From Plantago major (Eukaryota; Streptophyta; Magnoliopsida; Lamiales; Plantaginaceae): 64,000 nucleotides of DNA. Both the position numbers and the translations under genes were made by a program. Location: NCBI GenBank assembly GCA_026545765.1, contig CM048841.1, forward strand, positions 92,709,352 through 92,773,351, read 5' to 3'. Numbering within the stretch: position 1 is the first letter of the stretch; each line of letters opens with the position of its first letter. This document shows, in pieces, positions 45,107-58,700 of the stretch. The notes beneath the pieces are model-generated. The model saw only the letters and a list, made by a program, of their open reading frames with translations, searched no databases and was not told the origin of the DNA.

Positions 45107-45907
45107 TGTTGGAAGTTTTTGAAGAAAACTTGTTGTAAACTATGCCTTGTGGGGTATGTTTGCTAGGAGATCATTTCTTGATTATTTGTTAATTAAGAAA
45201 ACTAAATATACAGTCGTAAGCTACTAAGTGAGAGCTTCGATTTGATATATGGTATGCCCAAAACGGACCTTGGGTTAGTGAGGAATAGTTGCTCAAAGTT
45301 GGAAGGTAAAGTGAGATTGTCCCACATTGCTAGCACATGGAAGTCATTACTAGTTTATAACCTATCGCCATATTACTTGTTCAAGTGTGATGGTAAGGTT
45401 ATGGAAGACTCTCACGTGGTAGGGGGTGCAAATCTGAGCCAACGTTTTGCTACTTCCGGGTCGAAACCTTCCAAGTTTTGTTTGTATGACTTTGAATCTG
45501 GGAGTTAGAAATGAATCAATTACATCATTAGTTGAGAGATTTGATTTTGTAATAAAACTCCATTATTCTTGAAAGCGATTACAAATTCAACACCATTTTC
45601 TCACTTATAAATTGGTCTCGAATCGAAGGAAGAACACCTTTGAAAAAGCCTTTCTTCTTCTTCTTCTGTTCTTTCTCCTTCCTCAGATTCGCATAAACCG
45701 AGCATCCGTTTGATCACGGAAATTGCTAGCTTGCGGCTAGTAGTTTAAGTCAATCGTTGTATCTGGGAGGCAAATTCAACGCTCAAGCACCATAGGTGAG
45801 AGGCGATTTGCTTTAAGGAATTGCAATGTGCCTCGATTCCAATTACGAAAGGCGGTTTGATTTATTCTGTCTGCTTTATCTTTGAATTTTTATTAATCTT
45901 TCTAACA
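45107..45907 (+). repeat. Copia-2 3' LTR (801 bp)
   Basis: TGTTGGAAG...TCTAACA, followed by the GATAT target duplicate. It carries the middle block that includes ATTAGTTGAGAGATTTGATT, which is absent from the 5' LTR. Confidence 0.93.
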
Positions 45908-45912
45908 GATAT

Positions 45913-47690
45913 ATATCACCTTCTCACGTGGGGAGTCTAACCCTTTAATGAGGAGGGATACCATGAGAGGGATGTGCAAAGTCAAGAATACCGTACTAGA
46001 CATCAAGAATGATGCATAACCATCTTTCATAGCAATATAATATTGCTACGAGGATTTAAATATACGAATGCAATAAAATAATTATAAACAATATAAATAT
46101 CAAATTAAAAAAATTATGCTTCTTCATTATCGGCATAATATGACTAATGATTGTACAACATTGATTTTTGTTGTGTTATGATATCGTAGTGTATATACGT
46201 TTATATATTTTTGAAAATGTGATAATTTGAGAAATTTTCCGAAAAATGGGACTAATTCTATATTTTTATCAGTTGAAGGGCCTTTTGCAATATATAAAAA
46301 AGTATTCTACGTTTAGTTAAAAGTGTTCTGCGTTTAACATACCCCAAAAAGATCCTAGCTATAAGCCTACAAGTGTATTTTCCATTCCCTCAAGGTCGCC
46401 AATGGTTCGGGCAACCCTCGTGGTTTAGCGTCATGCCTTGAGGTCTACCAGATTAAATTTTGTCCGTTTCGTGAGTTTTTTTCGGTTTTTTTAAAGTAAT
46501 TAAAAATATTGTTTTACTGTATATGATTTGATTAATTTTTTTTTTATTTATAACATTGCTCTTAAATTTTAATTATGTTTGTTTGAAGATCATAATCACC
46601 TTCGTGTTCTTCAATTATGTTTGTTTGAAGATTCGAACACAAAAATGTATGTTAGAGAGTTGAAATGCATAGATGAAAGTGTTTTTAGATAAAATCACCT
46701 TCGTGTTTTTCTTTTTAAGTTTTTTCGATTTATTCATTCGGATGATAAAATTAATTCGAATAAATTTGTTTGATATTTTTTTAGGTAAAATAGTAATTTT
46801 TTCAAATTATTAAACTATTTTGTAAATTATAATAATAGTGGTATTATATATAATATGTAAAAATTTATTCTGTGTTTAGTAAAAAGTGTTTTGCGTTTAA
46901 CATTCCTGATCTTTTTACTCCCTCATTCTCACAGAACAACATAAGTTATCCAGTTTTGTTATTTTGTAAGTTCCGTTGGACTTATTAATTTTCATTTATT
47001 TGCCACATGAAGAAAGATTATTTAATTTTATACTATCACTACTTCCAATAATAATTAAAACTAAAGTAACTGATATGAACTGAACTTATTTGTAGTATAA
47101 AAAATAACTAAACAAAACTGAACTGAATAAATCTAAATCAAATTAATGAGTTTTCGAATAAATAGAACAAAGCATAACTATTACTACCTTATATAATAAC
47201 CCATGTTTATTATAAAGTGTTATAATATTAATCTCCTTGAAATTCAATGTTGGCAACGTATATAGTATGGAGACTGGAGAGTGTATCACTTCAATATATT
47301 GTTCGTCCAGCTTGAATGGGACATGGACATGTGAGGTGCAAGGTCACACTAAATGTAAGATACAAAAGCCTGGTGTAGGGAGAATTGCCCAGTAGAATGA
47401 ATGATGCTCACGACTAGTGTGTCAGAAATTAGATATCACATACTAGTAATATTTGTATAGAAAAATTTAATTCCAGAGTTCAGCTACAATGAGCAAGTAG
47501 CACGATGGACTTCATCGATATAGGAAAAACTTTTGAAAAAAAAAAAAAAAGCCTAAATAAGACATTTATCCCAGCTATAAGCCCAGACAGACAGAAACAA
47601 GCATATCTCCACCATCTGAAATGGAGCAAAATTATTTATTTCGAATAAAATTGAACAGTGTTTTTTGAATTGGACACTCCAACGCACGAG
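45913..47690. other. AT-rich intergenic stretch with a direct repeat pair
   Basis: The phrase TTAAAAGTGTTCTGCGTTTAACAT near 46318 recurs as TAAAAAGTGTTTTGCGTTTAACAT near 46880. A smaller direct repeat of ATTATGTTTGTTTGAAGAT occurs at 46572 and 46614. No coding signal. Perhaps the outline of an old insertion, unclassified. Confidence 0.5.
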
Positions 47691-50104
47691 TTGTTATGTA
47701 TAAATACCAGGCCTCTGTCCATTCACATGAAGATAACTCTATAGTCTGCAAACACAAGTCACCTCGGAACAGACAGACCGAGCTCTATTACAACAAACAA
47801 AAACTCATATCAGAAAGCAATTTTAAACAACCTTCTCATGAAAAGACGATATATGACATGATCAATGCGAACAAGCATAATTTTTTTGACTCAAATCAGT
47901 TATCTATACTGTGCATCAGTAAGTACGTAATGTAATGGTGCTTCTATTTGACACTCAGTCCACTGCTTAAATGTGTGTAGTACAATGACTAATCTGATCT
48001 TTATGAATTTATTTATAGTAAAAAAATCTTCCGGACCAACTCAAAGGGCAGAAGACTGAGCCATGCCTCCATTACAATTTCTCACGTTCCATCAAATTCA
48101 TCTGGAGAAAGGAGAACTAATGTCACTAGTTTGGAAAAACCATACAAATTTACTCCAAATAGAAGTCAACAGATTCACCAACTCAGTTTCTTTCTCAGAA
48201 CATCTCTGCACACATTTAAGGATTTCCCCCCATCTCTCGAAGGAACTAAGGTACTAAAATTTGTGCAAGGTACTTGTATATAATCTACAGAAAGTTGTAA
48301 TTAGGTCAACATTCAAAAGGATTATTGCACTCTCTTCTAATTCAAAGAGACTGTCCTTCACTAATGAATAAGTTTCAGACAAATCCAAAATTTAAGCTGG
48401 ACCACTTGATAAAATTGTTCAGTGCAAATACAAAATAGTATGAAGGGCTGACATGTCTTGCCATACCATTACAAATGAACTATTTTTCACTAAATAATTG
48501 CCAGTGTGTTTATACATTAGCATAGCACGTTAACTCATAAATGGAAGACCTTGTAAAATTCTTGTATTTCTTTCAAGCATTTGGGAAGGGAAACTCATGT
48601 GCCTGCAGGAACCAAATATTCCAGTCAGATATCTAATCTTAGGCCTTCCACCCTATACAGAGATACCCTAGTTATACACTAGAGATGTGGCTTAAAAGAT
48701 GAGACGGTAACTATACCTAGAAACATGCAATTATATCAGGGTGTTTTAGATGATACATCTTAGTTCTTATTTTTCAACCCATTTATTTCCTTAGTTCTGA
48801 ACTTCATGTGATATACATGGAAAACACAGCTCTCTGGTTAACTATGTCTGAAACAAACAAACAGATGGAATTAAGAAAATTTAAGCAACGCAAAAAAAAA
48901 AAAAAAAAAAGAAGAAGCAGTGGTTCAGGTGAATTATGATTAAGTGAGAAGAAGCAGTGGTGCAGGTTTACTAACGTTAAGTGAGAGGAAATAATCCGGG
49001 TTGAAATAGCTCTGTTGGAGTTTGACTGGAGTTCGTCATTTGAAACTAAGGTACAAATTTGATTAGTACAAGGTAAAATTGGGAAAGCTTAGATGCCGGA
49101 AGGGTTCGGGGAGAAGAGACGAGCAGGCGCAAGTATGCAGGGGGAAATGCTAAATTAAATTTAAGGTAAATAATTACAGGTTAACCATGTTTCCACAGGG
49201 AACGGGGATAAAAAAAATGGTTGATCTATATTTTTGGAGCCCAAACGAGTCAATCATTGAGATCAAACCAGTCAGGGGGTATGGTTTGACCAGGCACAGT
49301 AATATAACTTATGAATCATCGACACGCAGTAGCTTAAACACTACTAGTTCCCACTGATTCACGATAGCACAGCTCTCTGAATGCACCTGTAGGCATAAGA
49401 AACATGCCTAATGCATGAAAAGGCTTGATGAACTGGATGACAACATAGGGACAGGACAACAAATTAATCAGCAATCTACACTACCTAATGAAGCTCAAAT
49501 GCCCCGAAACAAATAACAGGAAAAACTAATCTGAAGTCCAAAGTATAAACGTATCTCAATCCTTCTTAAACATCTTTCTTGCTTCCTTTACGTCTTTAAA
49601 TTATCACTATATTATTCCAGGATTTTTTTTTCCCTCCTTATTTCCTTGTAAATTGTTGAATTCTTTGGTGGTAAAATTATTCTAATTAGGAAAAGAAAGC
49701 AAACATAATTACATAAACAATGCTTCAGTATCATGAAGCATCATATACATACCAACTTCTATCCAAAGAGGTACACACTAAAGAAATTGAAATTGTGTAC
49801 TCATTGTGATGACGTACCTACTTGCTAACCAACCAATCATAACTAGTACAAATTATTACGAGTAGAGCACTGAAAAAGGAACCCGAAAGATCTACCAAAG
49901 AAGCATACGTAAGATTTCAACACTTATGCACACCCCCCTCTTAGCTCAACCAACATCTTGAGGCAAACTAGATTGAGCATCAAAGTTCCTTAAACGATAC
50001 CAGTACATTCTGATTCATTTTATACATAAAAAAAGGGTAATACTCCTATAAGGCAACCATACAAATACAGAAAAAAAGGAGAAAAATAAAGAAAACAACA
50101 CATA
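47691..50104. other. Non-coding stretch downstream of the NFD6-like gene
   Basis: No conserved protein words seen in any frame. Some of it may be spliced 3' UTR of the minus-strand NFD6-like gene, since relatives often have introns after the stop codon; that is inferred from the family. Imperfect repeat of GAAGAAGCAGTGGT at 48912 and 48948. Confidence 0.4.
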
Positions 50105-50744
50105 CTAGAGATCGGGAGAAGTGCAGCAAAGTGTACCCTGAGAAAGCGCCCTACAACTCCGAGACGATGTGCTCAAGCATGACGTCAACCTTGCCGATGC
50201 CACTGCACTATGAAGTGGCAGCATAGACGCCACCGCCCCCAACTCCGACGGTGTCCTAACCACCCCAAATTAAAATAACAACTAAATTAAGTGAAGTGAC
50301 ATTAATGAGTTGAATCTACAAGCTTACTAGATATCCACTGGGAACAAAAAAATCGACACCTTCTTATAAAGTGGAATGCAGCTAAAAAACTATAACGTGA
50401 ACCATTTGAATGCCTCATTCAATCTATCATACATCAACTGAAAAGCTTCGCAACATTTTCGTTTGAGCTGGAATTCAGCTAAAAGAAGGTTTAACAAAAT
50501 TTGCAGCTGAAGTAATCGAAATTAAAACTTCAATCCATGGAATTGGTGGTAATGGTAACACAACAGAGCAAGAGAGAGTACCTAGACAGAGAGAATCTGC
50601 GAATTGTAGAGGCAGCGGTTTGGAAGGGAGTGAGGAACCAGCATTAGCTGGTCTGGTGAATGAAGAAGGATTTGGTTTGGACATGGAGGACTTGAGAGAG
50701 GAAAAGGAGGATCTATTGAGGATTCTGCTGCATCTGGAAGCCAT
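50105..50744 (-). CDS. NFD6: NFD6-like small mitochondrial protein (possible 1-base frameshift)
   Basis: Two minus-strand coding exons: 50744-50582 and 50255-50105, with a GT-AG intron of 326 bp. Exon 1 begins MASRCSRILNRSSFSSLKSS, an Arg/Ser-rich mitochondrial targeting-type N-terminus. Exon 2 reads TPSELGAVASMLPLHSAVAS, ARLTSCLSTSSRSCRALSQG and TLCCTSPDL then TAG, the hallmark of the plant NUCLEAR FUSION DEFECTIVE 6-like family, needed in Arabidopsis for polar nuclear fusion and located in mitochondria. Length about 104 residues, normal for the family. The expected RRFSLSR before the splice is present in exon 1 but one base out of frame with the start (shift near 50608). Either the assembly dropped a base or the gene is damaged. 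A non-canonical donor 27 bp further on could restore the frame. Confidence 0.85.
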
Positions 50745-50800
50745 TGTTGATGAGCAAGATGCAGATCGAGAAGATGGGGCTTTTCTGTGGTGTCTTGAGG

Positions 50801-50810
50801 TTTAGGGTTT
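50801..50810 (-). promoter_or_regulatory. Telo-box upstream of the NFD6-like gene
   Basis: AAACCCTAAA on the minus strand, about 57 bases before the ATG. Telo-boxes are frequent near the transcription start of plant genes for organellar and ribosomal proteins. Confidence 0.5.
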
Positions 50811-50899
50811 AGAGTATAAACAATTTTTTACTGCGGTTGTAATACATGTAAAATTACTCCCATACCCCCGTTGAGTATAAGCATTTAAGCACACTTTTT

Positions 50900-52640
50900 T
50901 TTACTGATACCAATATTTTCCGTCGCAAAATTAAAATCCTGCGAAAGAGAGATAGTTACAGAGGAGTAAGAAGGGTGTACCCCTTCGGTCAATATAGCTC
51001 TTGGCATCGACTAAACATATTTGCAAAAAGATCAACAAATTGCAAGTCATGGTTTGAAACAAATGATCCACAAATAACAACATGTGTACTTCCGACGCAT
51101 TATTGCACAAACATAAGGAACAAATTACATGCCAGAATCCCAAGTAACTGGCCCACAAACAAAAGCATATACTTCCAACGCACTTTGTTCTCGTACAGCC
51201 TAAGCATATTCACAAAAACAATAAGAGGTTGGCTGGATTTGAGTTTTGGTAACTTTTTTGTATGTTTTTTTTTAATTAATAGTAACGGATTTGTAGAAGA
51301 GTTTGAAGGATCTGTATGATATCAAGTTTATAGATCTTGCATGGTTAGTTATGTAGGTTGTGTATGAGTTAATTGATTTGTGTAAGAAAGAAGTGTTGAT
51401 ATTGACACTTTAATGTTATTTGGTTGGTTCAATATTTGTATATATGGTTGGGTTGAACTTGTGGTGGTACGATAATAATAAGTGTAGTCGAAAAAATCTC
51501 CACCAAAATGTAACATCATTCAAAGTCATCACTCATCACCAACTCAATTCCAAACCGCCGAAAAATTACAAGGCAAATGTTTGAAACAACCGCACACAAA
51601 CCAACACATACTCTTCAAGCGGACCTTGTTGGAATGACTAATGAGATGCAAGCTCAGTTTAACACTAAATTATTAGCTCGATGAACTTAATTTTTAATAA
51701 GTCTATTATGTGAACGCCTAGTTGGTAGGTGATAAGCTAAATGTTAGCTCATTTATTTTACCATATTTAATAAATTAGCTAGCTTATTGGCTAATTAGTT
51801 CACTAAATATTTTTATAAAAATCAAATAGATTATCAGCTACTCAATCATCTATCAGCTAGCTCTGCTACAAAATAGTCGTATTATAAATACTTCCACACT
51901 ATGAAGTTCAAATCGTTATAGTTACCCCTTGTTAATTGCGAGATGTATTCACAATGCCTTGTCATAACCAATCCTTCGTTTTATACACGTTTAGGTTTGA
52001 CTGAGATGTCTTTCAGATTTGAGAAAAGTGTTACGTTTCTTTTAATCAGATGTCGCGTTTGACCATTAATTTACTTAAACGATATTAATAAATTTTACTT
52101 ATATGATTTTATTAAATTATTTACTATTATCGTTTATGGTAATTTCAAACTCAAGACAACGATTGGCCAAAAATCAAACGAATAATTTATCTGAAATGGA
52201 GAATTAATAACTTTATGCGAGCCATTATATGCTTGAGGTTCGATCGTTTGGACCGACAAGTGTTCTGAGTTCTGGAGGGTTAAGAAAGAAAGCACATCAT
52301 TTGGGAGTTAATAAATGAGAATTAGAACATGATTTTGTACTTTTAAGACGAACGAATCAAAAAAACTGGAAAAGGAAGAAAGAAAAGCAGTCGGTCACAG
52401 AGACACAAATCTGGCGCCGATTCGGCTCGAACTTTTCAAACCCTTTTTCCCACATCACCATCATCATCTTCACCAATTAATCACTGTCATTCCCCTCTAA
52501 CTCAGATTAATTCCATTCCATATTTCCATTACAGAATCTCTAGTGCATGCAACACTTAACCGAATTCATTATTCCCCTATTAAATGCCCACTCCCCAGCA
52601 CTCACTTCAATAACCTCACTCACTTTCACTCATCCCATTC
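50900..52640. other. Intergenic region between the NFD6-like and O-fucosyltransferase genes
   Basis: The two genes diverge from here. No gene, element end or strong repeat seen. The 52440-52730 part is CT-rich, as in plant 5' UTRs, and has TTAGGGTTT at 52661. Confidence 0.5.
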
Positions 52641-52733
52641 CCACTGTACGAAAACCCTGATTAGGGTTTGTCTCTTCCTCATTCGCCCCCAATTTCATTT
52701 CCCTTTCCAATGTGTCTACTATGAAGAATCAAA

Positions 52734-55700
52734 ATGAGTGTCGGCAATACCAAAGAATGGAAGATTAACACTAGTGTCGTCAATGATCTGGCTGCCGAGA
52801 TTTTGCATAGTCAGAAGCAAGCTCAGCTTCACCGTTTCTGCGGCTCTTTAGGCTCCTGTCGTGTGCCGTGGACGGCCGTTTGTGGCTTTTGCTGTTCGCC
52901 GTTGGGTTGATTTCGCTCTTTACTGGACACGTGGCGTCTGATCTCGAGTATTATTCTCAGCGTCTCGTTAAGCGTAGTTGGTATTATAAGGTACCGTGAT
53001 TACAATAATGTGCTAAGTTAAGTTAATTGATCTCCATTGCTGTTTATATTCCTTTTTTTGTGTGTTGAAAAGATTCCTTTTTTGTGTGTTGATTTATGAA
53101 GAAAAGGTTTTACAGTGATGGAAAGTTGAGCTTTCCAGCTAGTGCTAGTATATTTACTGTGTTGATTGACGTTTGTCACTCGACTTCTGTTGCAGCAAGA
53201 TAGTTTTTCTCTTGGAAAGTGATTCTTGTTGTGATGCATGTCAATGTGCTGCCTTATTTTGTGCCTTCTGTTGGATGGGCTTGTGTATGAGTGATTGAGT
53301 GTAGAGATCTACTCAATTCTTGAATATGATGTCATACGAGCTGCCTGGCTTTTTCTGTACCTGTGAGAGATGGAATTGGATTAAATTGAAGTGGAAATGG
53401 CCTCTTTGGTTTCTAATGCGGAATAATTCTCAGCTTAAAGATTGGTCTGCATTACTGGAAATTAAGTACTATGAGGAACATTTGTATTAAACTCTATTTT
53501 CTTCAGTGTTATTTTGCATGCCAAGCCATTTTGGTATCGGAGCAGTCCTCAAGCTCAGCCTGTAAATGTATTCTATCATTGTTTTGCAATAAAACATGAA
53601 CCAAACATAAAGAGGAAGTCCAAAAGCCCCATATGTTTCCTAGTGTGAAAAGCTCATTAGGCATGCCTCCATTTGCTTGTGAGCGTTGTGAACATTGAAG
53701 AATCTTGGCAAGAAGCCTGGTTCAGACTCAGATGTACGGAAAATATCCAAAATTTACATGACTCGGTCATAAATGGTGTGATCATCCGTCACTCCTCTTA
53801 GGGTATCCAGCCAAGATATCTTTGATGGTGGACACTAATGTGATTTTAGGATTTATATGGACAGCTCCTTCCAGGTGTAATTTTACATTCCATTTCATCC
53901 TATGTCCTGTTTAGGACTCTACTAAGGAACCAAGGTTGTCTGTTGGCTGTCTGTACTTTCAAAAGTGACATAGTTTGTTATACTCCTGGTTTGCATGCAT
54001 TACTGTGTGAGTGTGTGTATGTACAATGTGAAATAGTTATATTTTCGAAAAATCAAATGTGTCTTTATTCCATCCATAAATGGCTTGCTATGTCATTCTG
54101 ATTCACTATTCATCTTGTGCTGTTATTGAAGTTAAACTGTGAGGCTATGCCAATTATTGGGATTATCTATTTGCATATGTAAGTCCAATATGATTTTCAA
54201 TTAATTGAAATTTGCAATGTAATGATAAAGCTCACTAGTTTCTTCATTTCTATCTTATCAGGATAAATCATATCGAGCACCAATTGATATATGGAAGTCA
54301 AAGTTCTCAAATTTCTATTATGGCTGCAGCAATAGGGGATCTCATTTGGCACGTAAGTTTCCTCACCTCAGACCTCTTGAATGTTGATGCTGAATTGTTT
54401 TCATTGTTAAATACGGTATAACATTTTCATAGGGACATGTGAATGAGTGTATTCTACTCAAAGAGATTTGCTTGTTATATTTTGGTTTTATGTGGAACCC
54501 TGTTATTTAAAGTCTGTCAGTCCAATTAATAGCTGTAGCCATGTAAGGAAGTGTGGAATCAAGAAGCTGGGAAAGAACTCTCAATATGTTTTTATATAGT
54601 GGGATTGAGATAACTCTACAACTGAGCAACCATTTGATTTTATTTATTTCTGGAACTACTTTAAGCTGTTAGTTTGCTTTCTCTTTACTGCTGGAAGTAG
54701 TGAAAGTTCCGGATCTAACACGACTTCTAATCGATCTATAGCTGCTGTCTGAGCGATTTTCAAATGGCTATTTACTTATTGCAACTAGTGGGGGGCTCAA
54801 TCAACAGAGAACAGGAGTAAGTATTTTGTCTTTCTCTTTGATTATTTTGCTGATCTCCAGATTTAGCAATATTTAGTATAATAGTCTCTGCGCTTGATTA
54901 GGCTGTACATCTTCCTGTTCCCAGAGTTTTTCCTCTCCATTGCTTTCAGTTATCTGTATTAACTATCTGAAACTTTTCACGTTCACTTGGTTCTTCAGAT
55001 AACAGATGCGGTAGTTGTTGCAAGGATTCTGAATGCTACTTTAGTTGTGCCAGAGTTGGATCATAATTCATACTGGAAGGATGACAGGTTTGTTATTTTA
55101 GGTTTTTATTGCCAGCTAGTAAAAATAAACTCTAGTTGTGTAGTCATGGTGGCACAATTCAGATAGTATTGTTGTAAATGTAATATTGTTTTTATTTTGG
55201 TACTCATGCTGACATTACTGCTATGCAGTGATTTTCTCAACATTTTTGATGTTGATTGGTTCATATCTTACCTTGCCAAAGACATTCCCATTGTCAAACG
55301 CGTGCCAGAAAAATTCATGAGGTCAATGGACAAACCACCGTACACCATGCGGGTACCTAGGAAATCAGAACCTGACTATTATCTCGAGCAAGTGCTGCCT
55401 ATTCTTCTGAGGAGACGTGTAAGAAGAAACCACCAGTGTTCTAACTATTTTTTGCCCTCGTGTTTAGATATATCGTAATGTCTTAGTGTGTATCTAAACA
55501 TTGCGTAGTTTATTACTATTAGCATGCATTTGTATCATATGTTTCGGGTGAGTAAAACCCCCCACTAATGTCTCTGCCAATTGTCTGACGCTACTAGTAA
55601 CAACCTTTACATTTAGGATCAGCTCAACTGAATGGCTACAGCGCTGTTTGTCTTATGGCTTGTCTTTTGAGTTTCTTTAAGTTAGTATAACTTTCTCTCT

Positions 55701-58700
55701 CTGGATGTATTACGAGCTTCATCCATCTGTCTCCCAAGTTGGCGCAAGCTTGGGTATTGTGATTGGTCACTCAAGTTGCCAGTCCATTTTTAAGAAGGGC
55801 AGCAGTCGTCTACTTTTCTAAATCAGATAATTCATTGCCCCTAGGTCGGTACTTTTACATTGTTTGTCTTGCATTGGCTGTAAAACACAGACACACCCTA
55901 AAAATGAAAAACAAAAAACCAAAGTGAAATTCTGTGGACTTTTGACTCTTGGATTTAGGTTGGATCTACTTTGTGCTTTCCGTGTCCTATTTATTTCGTA
56001 CAAAGTTTGGGAGATAAAGCTACTTTTTCTAGGATGATATAATATTCTACTATCCTCAGTATTCAGTACAAAAACGGTCAACACTCTCCATTTTGTTTCA
56101 TGTTGATCTGGTGATCAGGGTTTTGGATTAGAATGCTAATAGCAGATGGCTTTGTATGCCAATATTTCTTCGGTGTAGTGTATCCTTTAAGTTCTTATTG
56201 ATGAATGTTTCAAGAGAACCGTGGGTGGTATTGTTGTATATTAGTTTATGTGAAAATTTGACATTCTGTACATTGTTCATATGTAATGGTGTTTAGTTTT
56301 GTGGCTATATATTACTGTGTAGATTTTCTGAAATAATTTTGGGTGAAAATCTGTGTTTTCTCCTGCAAATGATTGCATAATTTATCGTTTCACAAGTTGA
56401 GTCAAAACTTCATCGTCGGTGTTGGCTAATTAATAACATAAAACTTCGCAGGTTGTTCAGCTGACAAAGTTTGACTATAGGCTTGCGAGCGACCTTGATG
56501 ATGACCTGCAAAAGTTGCGTTGCCGGGTTAACTACCATGCTTTAAGATTCACAAAACCTATCAGTAAACTAGGCCAGAAACTTGTTACACGCATGAGGAA
56601 AATGGCAAAACGTTTTATCGCTGTTCACTTGAGGTTTGTAATCCTTTTCCCATTGTTTTTTTCCTTGTGAATTTATAGCAGGCAACTACATGACAAATGC
56701 AGTAATGTGTATTGCTTGAGAGGGGGTTGCTAGGTTAAAATGTGATGGGTGGGTATTAAAAAACTTCATTTGTCGCAAAACTAAAAATGCAGTACCCTGA
56801 CAGCCTGACTTAACCAAGATAACCCTGTATTATATTGGCCTCAGCTTGAAATCCACTCTTTGTTATTGTGGAACAAAATGTGTGTTCATTTCTCGTACGC
56901 CCTTGAGCTTTTGGTCTACCTTGTTTTTTATAATGTGTATCTAGTTCCGCTTTCTTATCCTTTCACCACGACAATTGTTAATATAGTTCTGATTGTATAA
57001 CTGTCCTATGAAAATGTGTAAATAGCAATAATTTATTTATTAGTACAAAATCGGACCAGACGTGGCCGGTACCTGTTTGAGGGGAAAAAAACTGATTTGC
57101 ATAACATATTCGCTAGAATAGCTCCACACCACAGTGAACAGAGTTGTACTGCCAAATTGCCAACATAGTTACAGAGGTATATCCTCATTTTTGAAACATT
57201 GTAGTGAAGACTCAATTGTATCTTGATATCAACTGCACCTCTGGCAAGGCCATTTGGAAACGTAGTGGAATTCAATGGTTGACACAATTTGGAAGGCATA
57301 CGTAGATTACGCTTTATGTACTTTCTACTTCCTAGGACATATAAAGTGTGAACATCTATATTTGTGTGATTACTGTACACATCCCCAAGTTAAATTCCAT
57401 GAGGATTGCAACAGCTAACTCAATAATTTCTGTTGATACGTGCAATTAATTCCTGCTTATTGTCATTTATTATTATTTGTTTTTGGAGATGGAGATTGTT
57501 TGATTTACAAATTTAACACCACACTAGTCACAAGCCTTTATGGGCAGCAAACAACGATAGTATATATACAAATTCAAACTATATTCACAAATTCTAGTCT
57601 TCATTCACATTGAACATTGCTAATCTTGATTCACAATTTTCTGTTCTGCTTGCAGTTTTAGATGTATAATTATGTTCTTTGATCTGAAAGTATAACTTAC
57701 AACTACCACTATGATGTAGATTGTAATTGTAGAAGCATGGACATTTAACATCTACTTAATTGTTCTAGTTCTAGATCTACTTAGCTAGTGCATATTACCA
57801 TCCACATAGTTTCTTCCTTGGTAAGATAAGTAAACCTACATTATTTCCTCGTGCAGTTAAAAAATATTCACTTTATTCTTCGCACAATATTCACTTTACC
57901 GTCATAAACCAGGGAGTAAAGGTAGAATTGTGTCCCACATATCAGGAGATCAAGTATGGATTGTTACTGTTATCAAATATCGGCAGAAAGTTACTGATGC
58001 TATTTATACAGGATTCTATTTCCTCCAATTGATGTTAAAACTTAAAAGTGTATCGCATGTTATATACGCCCTCCGTCCCATGAATCTGGGCACATTTCTT
58101 TTCAGCACTGTTTTTAAGACAGTCAATTGTCTATTGTTTATTGTTGGGGAGAGAAATGATAAAGAATAGAGAAAGTATGAGAGATAAGATATATAATGAT
58201 AAAGAATGGAAAAAGTAAGAGAGATAGTTGAGTTAGTGGGAGTTAGTTGGTGTACTTTTTTGCTATTTTTGTAACTGAACTAGATTCGTGGGACGTCCAT
58301 AAAAGGAATAAGGGTCCAGATTCACGGGACGGAGGGAGTATTACTTTGGACAATGTATTCTTTTATTTGAAGCCTTATTATGCTTATATACAACTGTGTT
58401 ATCGAATATCATGCATCATATATCCTAGCTCATTACATGTTAATCATGAATTGTAGATTTGAACCTGATATGCTTGCGTTTTCTGGATGTTACTTTGGTG
58501 GCGGTGACAAAGAAAGACAAGAGCTGGGTGAGATAAGAAAGCGGTGGGAAACCTTACCTGTAAGATTCCTGCCTGTATTATGTCTTACGGTCAAAGAATC
58601 ATACATGTGTATAGGCTGCAGGGCTTTTAACTAGACTTGGAATCTAGAACTTTTTGAGAATCGTTCTGCAAGCTATTATGAAACATCTTCCCCGTTTTAT

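Larger units (their letters stand above)
39824..45912 (+). mobile_element. Copia-2: LTR retrotransposon (Ty1/copia), fossil
   Basis: The body is 39829-45907, flanked by GATAT at 39824-39828 and 45908-45912. LTRs start TGTTGGAAG and end TCTAACA. Copia domain order is present: gag, protease, integrase, reverse transcriptase, RNase H. A purine tract (ATGTGAGGGGA) precedes the 3' LTR; no clear primer-binding site follows the 5' LTR. The element is broken, with many disruptions. It lies about 340 bp upstream of the zinc-finger gene in head-to-head orientation. Confidence 0.94.

Noticed and set aside
53018-53239. Minus-strand open frame near exon 1 of the O-fucosyltransferase gene
   Set aside because: Intronic, contains a simple duplicated phrase (TTTTTTGTGTGTTGA); no coding support.
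55818-56084. Minus-strand open frame of 88 codons in an intron of the O-fucosyltransferase gene
   Set aside because: No family words, lies wholly in an intron on the other strand; likely chance.
57033-57380. Minus-strand open frame of 115 codons in intron 6
   Set aside because: No recognisable domain and no splice or promoter support; treated as chance.
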